A DNA stretch of 64,000 nt from assembly GCA_023400235.1 (NCBI GenBank), contig JAEXFI010000055.1, positions 21,207 to 85,206 on the forward strand. The letters run 5' to 3'. This stretch comes from Bacillota bacterium. Lineage in GTDB: Bacteria > Bacillota > Clostridia > Acetivibrionales > DSM-1351. Both the position numbers and the translations under genes were made by a program. This document shows positions 45,515-53,801 of this stretch, one piece after another (within the stretch, counting starts at the first letter, position 1; each line of letters begins with the position of its first letter). A model generated the notes under the pieces. It did no database searches, was not told where the DNA came from, and saw nothing but the letters and a program-made list of their open reading frames with translations.

Positions 45515-47464
45515 TCACCACACTTTCATTTCTGAATCTTCGTTTTTTTTGCTAACCTCTCTATACCACTCAACTTGTGACAGATACATTTTTGAATACA
45601 TGCCCTGCTGCTTCATCAGCTCTTCATGTGAGCCCTGCTCCAGGATTCTTCCGCCGCTTACAACCAATATGGTATCAGCAAGCTTTGTAGATCCTAACCT
45701 GTGTGATATGAAAATGGTAGTATACCCCCTGCTTATCTTTTCAAATTCGGTGTAAATCTCACTTTCACTTATGGGGTCAAGTGCTGCGGTGGGCTCATCC
45801 AGAATCTTTAACTGAGCCGGCGAAATAACAGCCCTTGCCAAAGCGACACGCTGCCACTCTCCACCGGACAGATCAACACCCTCCTCTTCTATTTTACCCA
45901 GTGCTGAATTATATTTTTGAGGAAGCTTGTCAATAACTTTGTTCAGGCTGAATAATTCTACAGCCTCCCTAACCTTTTTTCCTGTTTCGTTTTTATCAAT
46001 GTTATGGTTAAAATCAAGTATATACTCTCCGTCTGTTTTTTTACCACTGCTATTAATGTCTTCTTTAGGAACCCTCATGGAAACACTGTCTTTTTCCAGC
46101 ATTCTGATATTTCCGATGGCAATATTTTCACCGAAAGAGATGCTATACCTTGAAAAATCCTGAAAGACAGCACTGCAAAGAGACTTTAGCTCTGCCAAAC
46201 TGTATTCCCTGATATTTTTTTCATTAACCAGGATTTCACCTTCGTACTCATCATATAATCCGGTTATGAGTTTTGTCATTGTGGTTTTTCCGGAGCCGTT
46301 GGCCCCCACAATTGCATAGTGTTTTCCCTTCTCCATTCGAAATGACATATTACGTAATACGTAATTGTCATTATTGGAATACCGGAATGACACATTTTTG
46401 AATTCCAGCGATTGGAATTCAATTGCAGGAATGGCAGCCAGTTCAAGTGCAGAATCTGATTTTGAAAGGTTCATGAATTCTGTCAGATCTTTAAGATATT
46501 CTATACTTTCCTTTATACGGCTTATATTATTTGTCAGCGACCAGGACATCATCTGTGCAAAATTGTTGATGGCTGGAATAAATGAGATGAACAGCCCATA
46601 GGTTATTTTCTTGTTTGCCACGGCATATAAAAGAGGAATACACATAATTATTGTTGACAGCAGAAGCAGGATACTACCTGCCTTCATTGCTATAAAGTTG
46701 CGTTTTTCAACTTTCTGCCGGTGCTTTCTGCTTTTTTCATATGCCTCGTAATACTTTCCGTTTATATGGCTTTCAAATCCAAAAACATACCTTTCATCAA
46801 TGTTCTCCCTGCTTGATAACATATTGCTGAAATTATTGGCTAATCTTTCAAGTATCGTTGTTTCTTTCTTAACGACATACTCCTTTTTTCCGGCCCTATA
46901 GCCAATATAAAAAAGTGGGACGCAAAAAACCACCAGTATGATTATCAGCCACCATATGTATGCCACAAGTATTCCTACAATGCTTGCAACCCGAAGTATG
47001 ATATTCAGTAAACCCATGAAGTTATCAAACAAGCCTGCAAGCTTGGCTTCACAGCCATCACATACACGGTTTACAAGATCCTGAGTCTCGGCGTTTTCCA
47101 TATGTTTGTATTCCAGCCGTGCTCTTTGATAGAGCATTTCTTTTTTCGCCGTCAGTCTAAGTCTTTTGTCATATCCTATGCGGACCAGCCCTATAGAGGG
47201 AGCGATCAGTTTTTCGTAACTCAATATGATTACAATAAGCGCAATATAAATACTTACATGACTGAGCTTTTTCTCGCCCTTTGACATAAGAAGAACCGTG
47301 TCAATTAAACTGGCTGTTACCAGTACTGAGAAAGTAGGTACCAGTGCACCGATAATAGTATTAAATAATAAAATGGCCGAATGCACCGGGGCACATTGGA
47401 ATGACAACCTTACAATGTCCAGTGCATTATATTTTCTATTTGTAAAAATCAAAATACCACCCAC
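45515..47464 (-). CDS. ABC exporter half-transporter with an insertion in the ATPase domain
   Basis: About 649 residues from GTG 47464; TTG 47452 (GGGTGG 4 bases upstream) is an equally good start. Membrane domain, then Walker A GANGSGKTT, signature LSGGEWQRVALARA, Walker B LKILDEPTAALD and H-loop ISHRLGS. Between the Q-loop and the signature there is an extra stretch of about 40 polar residues (around 480-525) that the partner lacks. Both Walker B Glu residues are present, so both sites look active. Confidence 0.88.
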   Translation of the reverse strand: MGGILIFTNRKYNALDIVRLSFQCAPVHSAILLFNTIIGALVPTFSVLVTASLIDTVLLMSKGEKKLSHVSIYIALIVIILSYEKLIAPSIGLVRIGYDKRLRLTAKKEMLYQRARLEYKHMENAETQDLVNRVCDGCEAKLAGLFDNFMGLLNIILRVASIVGILVAYIWWLIIILVVFCVPLFYIGYRAGKKEYVVKKETTILERLANNFSNMLSSRENIDERYVFGFESHINGKYYEAYEKSRKHRQKVEKRNFIAMKAGSILLLLSTIIMCIPLLYAVANKKITYGLFISFIPAINNFAQMMSWSLTNNISRIKESIEYLKDLTEFMNLSKSDSALELAAIPAIEFQSLEFKNVSFRYSNNDNYVLRNMSFRMEKGKHYAIVGANGSGKTTMTKLITGLYDEYEGEILVNEKNIREYSLAELKSLCSAVFQDFSRYSISFGENIAIGNIRMLEKDSVSMRVPKEDINSSGKKTDGEYILDFNHNIDKNETGKKVREAVELFSLNKVIDKLPQKYNSALGKIEEEGVDLSGGEWQRVALARAVISPAQLKILDEPTAALDPISESEIYTEFEKISRGYTTIFISHRLGSTKLADTILVVSGGRILEQGSHEELMKQQGMYSKMYLSQVEWYREVSKKNEDSEMKVW

Positions 47465-47706
47465 TTTTATTGTTATTATGCGCCTAAAAAGCTCAGAGGT
47501 CAGGTACTTGATGACCTTGAAAAAGGCAGAATGTTATTGGCCCTCAGATTGAAAGCAAAACTTACTTTTTGAATATTTATGACAGTACGAATTTGTTGAT
47601 TATAGCTTATGGGATATGACTGTTGTCCTGTTGTCGGCTAATATGAGAATAAAATATAAAATTTATTTATTAGTTGGATTTTTTAGTTAATGAAATTCAC
47701 ATAATG

Positions 47707-48384
47707 TCACTTGAACGCAAAATACAAATAGTAAGGTACAGCCTCACCATTGTGCTGTTCATACACTTCTTCCACATGACACTTAGGGAATATTTTTTGC
47801 ATATCCACCAGCAATTGATCATCACTGTTGCAGGACCAAATAACAAATACCCCTCCCTCATTGAGCACATCCAGAACTCTGCTGAAAAACGGAGTGGCGT
47901 AGGCATCTTTGTTTCCTTCATTGACAATCAGCATTGGTCCATTGTCAATATCCATGCATATGATATCAAATTTTTCGGGAGTAAATCTTATGTATTTTAT
48001 AAAATCGTCATTTAACAACTCTACTCTACTGTCAGCTAGGAACCTTCCATTTAACTCCTGCAATACTGACAAATTGCACTCTATAACATGGGGATTAAAT
48101 TCCACAACTTTTATTTTTTCAATCTTATCACTATGCTGACAGCCTTGCTTAACTGAGTATCCCAGGCCTAAGCCTCCAATCAGAAGACTGCCGTTTCTGA
48201 TATTTAATTTATCCACGGCATTTTTTACTAACAGCTCAGAGGATAAGGAATTGTATGTGGCCATAATGAATACTCCGTTTATTAGGAGTTCATATTCCCT
48301 CTTACCATTTATAACATGTTCCCACAACAATAATTTCCACACATCATCTTCTCTTTCAAAGACTATTTTGCGCTCATCCGACAT
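47707..48384 (-). CDS. Spermidine-synthase-like protein
   Basis: 225 residues with the fold of polyamine aminopropyltransferases/class I methyltransferases: LLIGGLGLGYSV (nucleotide loop), VVEFNPHVIE, DIICMDIDNGPM and GGVFVIWSCN. The N-terminal beta region (YELLINGVFIMAT) also fits. The usual catalytic DAYD-like motif is replaced by DIDNGP, so aminopropyl transfer is uncertain and it may methylate. It is the first gene of the main operon. Its position suggests it makes or modifies a small amine used by the cluster (inference). Confidence 0.65.
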   Translation of the reverse strand: MSDERKIVFEREDDVWKLLLWEHVINGKREYELLINGVFIMATYNSLSSELLVKNAVDKLNIRNGSLLIGGLGLGYSVKQGCQHSDKIEKIKVVEFNPHVIECNLSVLQELNGRFLADSRVELLNDDFIKYIRFTPEKFDIICMDIDNGPMLIVNEGNKDAYATPFFSRVLDVLNEGGVFVIWSCNSDDQLLVDMQKIFPKCHVEEVYEQHNGEAVPYYLYFAFK

Positions 48385-48844
48385 TATAATAAATATCCTT
48401 TCATTTTATCAATAATTACGTCTGCCAAAAAAGCCCTAGTCACGACCCATTGATGTTTAAAATTACTTCCCGGCACCCTTAGTAGCAGTTTTTCCTGCCA
48501 TAGTAAGTGGACATAGCTTCGCCATTTCACACAAAAATGTGCTACACCCGATAAATCATAACATCATCACATGTTAACGCGACCTGGCGACGATTAACAT
48601 ATTCAGAATTTTTACATATAAAAAGCTCACTCCAATAGCATACAGGCAATGGGGTAAGCTAAATCATTCTAAAGATATTTATAAAGCTTTCGTACAGATC
48701 ACTAATTAATAGTTCATCTGTACCCTATCAGCCTTTAACAACCCCAAATTATCAAAATACACTATCTCATCTCTTTTTATGTTTTTCTTTCAAATTTAAC
48801 TATAATTCTACTTCTTCCATATTTTACTATGAATTGGGAATGAT
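48385..48844 (-). promoter_or_regulatory. Long 5' leader of the main biosynthetic operon
   Basis: About 460 transcribed bases between the promoter and the first gene. It holds a perfect GTACAGAT/ATCTGTAC stem (48701-48732), then the terminator-like hairpin at 48620-48660, and a possible 20-codon frame at 48463-48525 (MAKLCPLTM...) without a good binding site. I recognise no known riboswitch. The hairpin places control at transcript elongation, as in attenuators or processive antitermination leaders. Confidence 0.55.
48620..48660 (-). terminator. Terminator-like hairpin inside the main operon leader
   Basis: Minus strand AGCTTACCCCA pairs with TGGAGTGAGCT (11 positions, one mismatch, one G-U), followed by TTTTTAT. 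It lies ~190 nt after the predicted transcription start and ~240 nt before the first gene, with no gene of its own to end. Confidence 0.65.
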
Positions 48845-48850
48845 ATCTCA

Positions 48851-48879
48851 ATTTTAACCAAACATTCTTTAATTGTCAA
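48851..48879 (-). promoter_or_regulatory. Sigma-A promoter of the main biosynthetic operon
   Basis: Minus strand TTGACA (48874-48879), 17-base spacer, TAAAAT (48851-48856): near-consensus. It lies about 160 bases after the DUF4180 gene end and is the only strong promoter seen for the ~32-kb operon. Confidence 0.8.
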
Positions 48880-49038
48880 GCTTATCCACAATTACTTTTT
48901 TTTACGTTTTTTGCGATTAGATGGTATTTTATTGTTACCTAATGTGTGATATTTCTACATGCAACACGGGAAGATTATTGTCATTAGCAACGAGCAGTCT
49001 GGCAATGGCATCACCACTCCTCCCACAACCTCCCCCTG

Positions 49039-49410
49039 TCAGCCCCCGGCATTTTCCAGCTTTTCAACCGCCTGCTCCATATTCTCCACAAAGAAAATAT
49101 CCCTGCCTCTGTTGCTTTCATATATGAAATCCTGCAGGGGTTTGCTTGTGTACCTGGAATAATCGCCCAATACAGCCAGCTTCATATGATAATTTATAAA
49201 TTTCTGAAGGACCTCACCTGCCATTCCGCTGCTGAGTCTGAAAAAATCTTCACTTATTGCACCCTTGTCAAGCACCAGCCGGCTGCAGCCCGTATCATAT
49301 TTCACAGTCATCATAAGATCCAAAGCTGACTGGGCACCGGTTATCAAAATATCTTCACTCTTAATATATACAATAAAATTATTTTTTACGGTTAAAGTAT
49401 AATTCATCAT
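49039..49410 (-). CDS. DUF4180 domain protein
   Basis: 123 residues covering one DUF4180 domain (SRLVLDKGAISEDFFRLSSGMAGEVLQKFINY, LAVLGDYSRYTSKPLQDFIYESNRG). The function of the family is unknown; it resembles small regulatory or STAS-like alpha/beta domains. The gene upstream encodes a PadR regulator with a related domain fused at its end, so the two proteins probably work together. ATG 49410 follows AAAGGG. Confidence 0.78.
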   Translation of the reverse strand: MMNYTLTVKNNFIVYIKSEDILITGAQSALDLMMTVKYDTGCSRLVLDKGAISEDFFRLSSGMAGEVLQKFINYHMKLAVLGDYSRYTSKPLQDFIYESNRGRDIFFVENMEQAVEKLENAGG

Positions 49411-49430
49411 TTATCCCTTTCTCTCAATTT

Positions 49431-49541
49431 ATAAGACTTTCATTTAAAAGACTTTTCATTTATAAGACTTTTGATTTGTAAGATTTTTCATTTATAAGAC
49501 TTTTCATTTGTAAGATTTTTGATTTATATGATTTTTCCTTT
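49431..49541. repeat. Seven tandem copies of a ~16-base repeat
   Basis: Units of the form ATAAGACTTTTCATTT, the first 15 and the rest 16 bases, with 1-5 changes each, run end to end through the gap between the two DUF4180 genes and touch the stop codon of the PadR gene. AT-rich, no spacer, so not a CRISPR. Confidence 0.85.
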
Positions 49542-50529
49542 ACAGTTTCCCACTTTGCTTTATGCTCAAGAACCATTTCTCCGCCTGGGCTGTATCGGTA
49601 AATATCCGCATTATATTGTGCCTTGCACTCTCGGTAAGAGATTCCGTGAAATCTCTGTTCGTTAAATCAGTTTCCTTGACCACAATGGCAGACCTGATCC
49701 GGTACATGGCAAATTTCTGGAGTAAGGCCCCGGCCAAGCCTCTTTTTAGTTCAAGAAAGTCCCTTGAAAGGGCTTCACTGTCAAAAAGCGCAAACTGTAA
49801 ATCGTTTTCCACCAAAGCCCCGATTATGTCCATAACATTTCTTTCATTCTCCAGCTTTGTCTCCGAATCATTAAAATGAACATACCTTATTTCTTTATAG
49901 CTATTAACAGTATATTTTATACGCTTATATCCGGTTTCTTCATGGCCTGTTTCTGTCATACTGCCACCGGCTTTGTCAGCCTTTACGTCATTCTCATTTG
50001 GGATACTGGCTATAGCCCTTCGCAGGTCTTGAAGCCATACCAGCTCATTTTCAAAGGTTCTTTTTATATTGTCGTCCATGAGGGTCCATATTGCTTTTTC
50101 CAGGGCATTTCCCTCACTTAAAATATAGGGCTTGCCTTTTTGCGACATCAGAAGCTGCATCCTGACCTGATGTTCATAGCCATCCAGCAATCTCTCCAGT
50201 TCAACGGTATTGAGCTGTCCGGAGCATGCAAGCTGAACAAGAAACGGCTTTCTGATCTCCATAGGCTCGGCTTCGGAAAGCACCCATTCTTTTAAGGACT
50301 CCCGCCCTTTTTGGGTTATCATATATACCTTTTTTGTAGGAGCACCTTCCTGATGTCTGACTACGTTGGACACCATGCCCTTGGCCAGCAGCTCGGTGAG
50401 GGATTTATATATCTGATTGTTGTTCCCGGACCAATGCATGAAAGAAGCTTCCTGAATCAGCTTTTTCAAGTCATATCCTGTCATTGACCTGTAACTAAGC
50501 ATTCCCAGAATAGCGTGATTGATTGACAT
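49540..50529 (-). CDS. PadR-family regulator fused to a DUF4180-like domain
   Basis: 329 residues; ATG 50529 (GAGG 7 bases upstream) is preferred to GTG 50535. Residues 1-85 are a PadR winged helix (INHAILGMLSYRSMTGYDLKKLI, GAPTKKVYMITQKGRESLKEW), then a helical PadR C-terminal region to ~180, a polar linker, and residues ~210-329 a DUF4180-like domain (FALFDSEALSRDFLELKRGLAGALLQKF, matching the FFRLSSGMAGEVLQKF of the next gene). PadR proteins repress transporters and stress genes in response to small molecules. It probably autoregulates through the paired palindromes just upstream. Confidence 0.82.
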   Translation of the reverse strand: MSINHAILGMLSYRSMTGYDLKKLIQEASFMHWSGNNNQIYKSLTELLAKGMVSNVVRHQEGAPTKKVYMITQKGRESLKEWVLSEAEPMEIRKPFLVQLACSGQLNTVELERLLDGYEHQVRMQLLMSQKGKPYILSEGNALEKAIWTLMDDNIKRTFENELVWLQDLRRAIASIPNENDVKADKAGGSMTETGHEETGYKRIKYTVNSYKEIRYVHFNDSETKLENERNVMDIIGALVENDLQFALFDSEALSRDFLELKRGLAGALLQKFAMYRIRSAIVVKETDLTNRDFTESLTESARHNIMRIFTDTAQAEKWFLSIKQSGKL

Positions 50530-50563
50530 ATTCACACCTCATTTATTAGTATCATTTATTTAG

Positions 50564-50591
50564 TAACATATGTTAACAGTAACATATGTTA
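50564..50591. promoter_or_regulatory. Paired operator palindromes upstream of the PadR gene
   Basis: Two perfect 12-bp palindromes TAACATATGTTA at 50564-50575 and 50580-50591, 16 bases centre to centre. The spacing and position, 35 bases before the start codon, fit binding of two PadR dimers. Confidence 0.75.
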
Positions 50592-50670
50592 TAACCAGTG
50601 TCAATGCTGCTCAAAATAAAAAAGAATTTTGTTAAGCAGTTGATTTCCAGATTATACTTTAATAAATAGC

Positions 50671-50699
50671 TTGACGGCCTTTTTTAAATTGTATATAAT
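50671..50699 (+). promoter_or_regulatory. Sigma-A promoter of the glutathione peroxidase gene
   Basis: TTGACG (50671-50676), 17-base spacer, TATAAT (50694-50699), about 50 bases before the start codon. Confidence 0.75.
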
Positions 50700-50754
50700 T
50701 TAATTGTGTAAAATATTTATTAATACTACGAAGCTAAGGAAAATGGTGATCAAA

Positions 50755-51234
50755 ATGAAACTTTATGATTTGACAGTAAAAGACGGGAAGGGTAACGATG
50801 TAAATCTGTCCGAATTCAAGGACAAAGTATTGCTGGTTGTGAACACGGCCACAGGCTGTGGGTTTACACCTCAGTACAGCGGACTGCAGGAATTGTATGA
50901 TAAATATAAAAGCATGGGCTTTGAAATCCTTGATTTTCCCTGCAATCAGTTTGCAAACCAGGCCCCCGGCTCAAATGAAGAAATTGGAAGCTTTTGCACA
51001 GGCCGTTTCGGCATCACCTTCCGGCAGTTTGACAAAATCGAAGTGAACGGACAGAATGAAAGCCCCCTCTATTCCCTGCTCAAGTCTCAAAAAAGCGGTG
51101 TTGGCGGAACCAATATCAAATGGAACTTTACTAAGTTTCTTATAAATAAAAAAGGTGAGGTAATATACCGCTTTGCACCGGTGAAAAGTCCCAAGGCAAT
51201 TGAGAAGCATATTGTCAAACTATTGGAGGAGTGA
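50755..51234 (+). CDS. Glutathione peroxidase family protein (Cys type)
   Basis: 159 residues from ATG 50755, where GGTGATC gives an extended Shine-Dalgarno match; ATG 50743 is possible. Motifs NTATGCGFTPQY with the peroxidatic Cys (not selenocysteine), FPCNQFANQAPG with the Gln, and KWNFTKFLI with Trp and Asn. It reduces peroxides, in bacteria usually with thioredoxin. Single gene with its own promoter; no link to the cluster. Confidence 0.95.
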   Translation: MKLYDLTVKDGKGNDVNLSEFKDKVLLVVNTATGCGFTPQYSGLQELYDKYKSMGFEILDFPCNQFANQAPGSNEEIGSFCTGRFGITFRQFDKIEVNGQNESPLYSLLKSQKSGVGGTNIKWNFTKFLINKKGEVIYRFAPVKSPKAIEKHIVKLLEE

Positions 51235-51469
51235 GCCTGCAACTGAACAAGCCCATCGTTTTTACGGGTTTATTCATTAAACTTTTATTTATATTTATAG
51301 AAAAATATGGTATTATTTCCATAGCAGCTGCTTATAGCAGTTATATGAAGCTGCAAAGGGAATAGTACCTTTTTTATATCTTTATGAGTTAGTACAGAAT
51401 CCCTTTATAAATTTTTTAACTCTCCGGTAAAAGTGACTGATAATTATTTGACTAACAGGAGACTATTGT

Positions 51470-51895
51470 ATGAGAAAAAAGCTGCTCTGGCTTGCAATAC
51501 CTGTATTTTTGCTAATATGTGTTCTTGTATTTATCCAGCTTCAATATCCCCGAAAGACCTTTGACGACCTCTTAGGCGTTGATGAGGCAAAAATAACAAA
51601 GGTTCTTATGCGAAGCGGATTTGATATGAGTTCGGTGGAAACTACTGATAAGGACAAAATCAAGGAACTCATCAATATATTGGACAATAGATACTACAGG
51701 AAATCCTTCAAACAAGAACTTATTTCAGGATATACTTATTATTATGATTTTTATTCAGGAAATACCGTGATTTTAAGAATAACCGGAAGTGGTAATAATG
51801 TATGCGTTAATACCACATATTGCAACGTAAGCAAAGAGATTCCACTTCATTTACTTGATATTTGGTTTAATTCACTTTCAAGGAAAGGTAGATAA
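51470..51895 (+). CDS. Membrane-anchored protein of unknown function
   Basis: 141 residues; ATG follows AGGAG. One N-terminal helix (LLWLAIPVFLLICVLVFI) and a small extracytoplasmic domain with two cysteines in NNVCVNTTYCNV that could pair. No family recognised. Stands alone with a terminator-like hairpin after it. Confidence 0.65.
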   Translation: MRKKLLWLAIPVFLLICVLVFIQLQYPRKTFDDLLGVDEAKITKVLMRSGFDMSSVETTDKDKIKELINILDNRYYRKSFKQELISGYTYYYDFYSGNTVILRITGSGNNVCVNTTYCNVSKEIPLHLLDIWFNSLSRKGR

Positions 51896-51927
51896 ATGTA
51901 CTAAGACAGGAGTAGTCTATCTTACAT

Positions 51928-51958
51928 AAAAAAGCCCGTTGAAATTAATCCAGCGGGC
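51928..51958. terminator. Hairpin terminator between convergent genes
   Basis: GCCCGTTG and CAGCGGGC form an 8-bp stem (one G-U) at 51934-51958. The minus-strand side is followed by six U, the plus-strand side by AATTTTA, so it may serve both directions, better on the minus strand. Confidence 0.65.
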
Positions 51959-52003
51959 AATTTTATAACGTTTATATCAAAATTTGTGAGGAAAACACTT
52001 CAT

Positions 52004-52205
52004 CTAATTTATGCTGAAGCTTATTGAATGAATAGAACTATAATTTCGTCCATAGGCAATATAAATTGTTGTTGTATCACCATGATTATCATATACTTCC
52101 ATGTACTGGTGGCCGGACGAGCTTCCGCCGCGTATGAACTCCATATAGCCCACGCCTGTGACAGAGTGGTAGCCATAATATGTCTGATCAAAAAAACCAC
52201 CAGGC
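52004..52205 (-). pseudogene. C-terminal fragment of a secreted C39-like cysteine peptidase
   Basis: A 66-codon open stretch ending in a proper stop, with an in-frame stop directly upstream and no start or binding site. It reads DQTYYGYHSVTGVGYMEF...SSGHQYMEVYDNHGDTTT...YIAYG, which matches the His and Asp end of C39-like/papain-type peptidases; the Cys half is gone. A truncated relic. The rest of 51959-52321 holds no gene that I can see. Confidence 0.55.
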
Positions 52206-52321
52206 TATTTGCCTTGTGGCTGATGTTTTAATATTTTTTATATTTATCCGGTCTGAGTGCTTTCAGCCTGTCCTTTCAACTGCTTTCCAGCTTTCCTCCT
52301 GCTCCCCCACTGCATCCGGTT

Positions 52322-52924
52322 CTATTTGACAGCTTCCAGAATAAACATGTCTGCATCCTCCCCCATAAATATTCTGCTGCCGGTATAAAAGGTCTCAGAC
52401 TGAATATTAATGTAGCCTAATGGCGCCATGGTTTCCGCCAGTTCCTTTTGGTCAAAGCCGTTGTGCACCATATCAGAAGCTACCTTCTCGTTTTTGTCGA
52501 AATCTATGATCAGCAGGTGCCCGCCCTGGTTCAAAACCTCATACAACCTTGAAAGAACCGGCTCCACGTCTTTAATGTGCAGCAGCACCTGAACCATAAA
52601 AATATAGTCGGCCTTTAAATCAGAGAGACTGTCTCTTTCAAAATCAAAGCATAATGTCACAGCATTCTGTATATTATTAGCAGCAATTTTTTTCTCTATC
52701 TGATTAAGCATTTTTTGTGACGTATCCAAAAAAAGTATGGATTTAAAATTGCTTTGAAGTTCCATTCCCACCAGGCCTGTTCCGCAACCGAAATCAATGG
52801 CTGTCTTGCCTTTTGCATCAGTAAGGTGATTACGGATGGCATCAGAAGCCACCTTGGCTATTTGTATCCTTTCAGAAGTGTCATACATATCCGCAATCAT
52901 TTCAAACTTATCCGTATTCCCCAT
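52322..52924 (-). CDS. Class I SAM-dependent methyltransferase
   Basis: 200 residues from ATG 52924 (GGAGAG upstream); an upstream start at 52963 adds 13 residues without a site. Motif I IDFGCGTGLVGMEL, LFLDTSQKMLNQIE, then FMVQVLLHIKD and GGHLLIIDFDKNE. A UbiE/Methyltransf_11-like enzyme of unknown substrate. It is followed on the same strand by no close partner and is not part of the cluster. Confidence 0.85.
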   Translation of the reverse strand: MGNTDKFEMIADMYDTSERIQIAKVASDAIRNHLTDAKGKTAIDFGCGTGLVGMELQSNFKSILFLDTSQKMLNQIEKKIAANNIQNAVTLCFDFERDSLSDLKADYIFMVQVLLHIKDVEPVLSRLYEVLNQGGHLLIIDFDKNEKVASDMVHNGFDQKELAETMAPLGYINIQSETFYTGSRIFMGEDADMFILEAVK

Positions 52925-53002
52925 TAATCTCTCTCCAGTCTCATAATAAACATCTAAAAACAAAATTTTGGGCTTTATTATTTATTGGCAGCCTTAAAAA
53001 AC

Positions 53003-53572
53003 TCATACCCTCAACAGGCCTCGGAACCCTCTGGCACCATAGTAGGATTCCGCGCCATTGTGATACACAAATACAGTGTCATAACGGCGGTCGCAAAAGA
53101 TTGCGCCTCCCAGCCTTCTGATATTATCAGGGGTTTTTACCCAGCTGGAGGTTTTAATATCAAATTGTCCAAACTTCTGAAGCTCCCTGTACTCTTCCTC
53201 CGTCAAAAGTTCTATGCCCATACGGGCAGCCATATCAACGGCGTTATCCTGGGGCTTGTGCTCTTTCCTGGCTTCCAGTGCTTCTTGGTCGTAGCAGATA
53301 CTTCTGCGGCCCTTTGGGCTTTCCGGGGAACAATCCATAAAAATGCTCCGGTCAGTGTTTTTATCGCTATCATGGATAATATCAGGTTCCCCGCCGGTCC
53401 TCTCCATCTCATAAAGAGACCATAGCTTATGAGGCTTTGCTTCCAGCTCCTTTTGCACTAAATCCCATTCAAGCCCTTTGTGCCGTTCCATATTCTTCTC
53501 AAAGCGGGCTTTCAGTGTTCCAAGGATTTCTTGGCTCTGTTCAGGCGACAGTTCTCTTTTATCGTTACTCAT
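53003..53572 (-). CDS. DUF4256 domain protein
   Basis: 189 residues from ATG 53572 (MSNDKREL). It carries the DUF4256 pattern: LGTLKARFEKNMERHKGLEW, LYEMERTGGEPDII, and FCDRRYDTVFVYHNGAESYYGARGFRG. Cytoplasmic, function unknown. It lies 78 bases upstream of the methyltransferase gene. Confidence 0.8.
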   Translation of the reverse strand: MSNDKRELSPEQSQEILGTLKARFEKNMERHKGLEWDLVQKELEAKPHKLWSLYEMERTGGEPDIIHDSDKNTDRSIFMDCSPESPKGRRSICYDQEALEARKEHKPQDNAVDMAARMGIELLTEEEYRELQKFGQFDIKTSSWVKTPDNIRRLGGAIFCDRRYDTVFVYHNGAESYYGARGFRGLLRV

Positions 53573-53801
53573 AAATATTTCCATTCCTCCACCTGGCACA
53601 GAACTCCATGAAAGTCACGGCATGGAATCGGTGCCACATTTTTATCTGTTTAAAATTCCCTAAAATTTCTTTAATCTTCAATTCTCCTCTTATATATGTT
53701 GGCGGCTATATTATTCCGGGTTTCCATTTTAAATATATACCCCTTTATTCTTTGCAGAATCAGCTGACTATATCCGCTGGGAAACTCATTTTTTTTGTCA
53801 A

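Noticed and set aside
48421..48460. A ZTP (pfl-type) riboswitch suggested by GGGTCGTGAC on the minus strand
   Set aside because: Only the first conserved block is present; the second (CCGCC-rich) block and the pseudoknot partner are missing.
49431..49541. The tandem repeats as a CRISPR array
   Set aside because: Units of 15-16 bases abut without unique spacers, and no cas genes are present.
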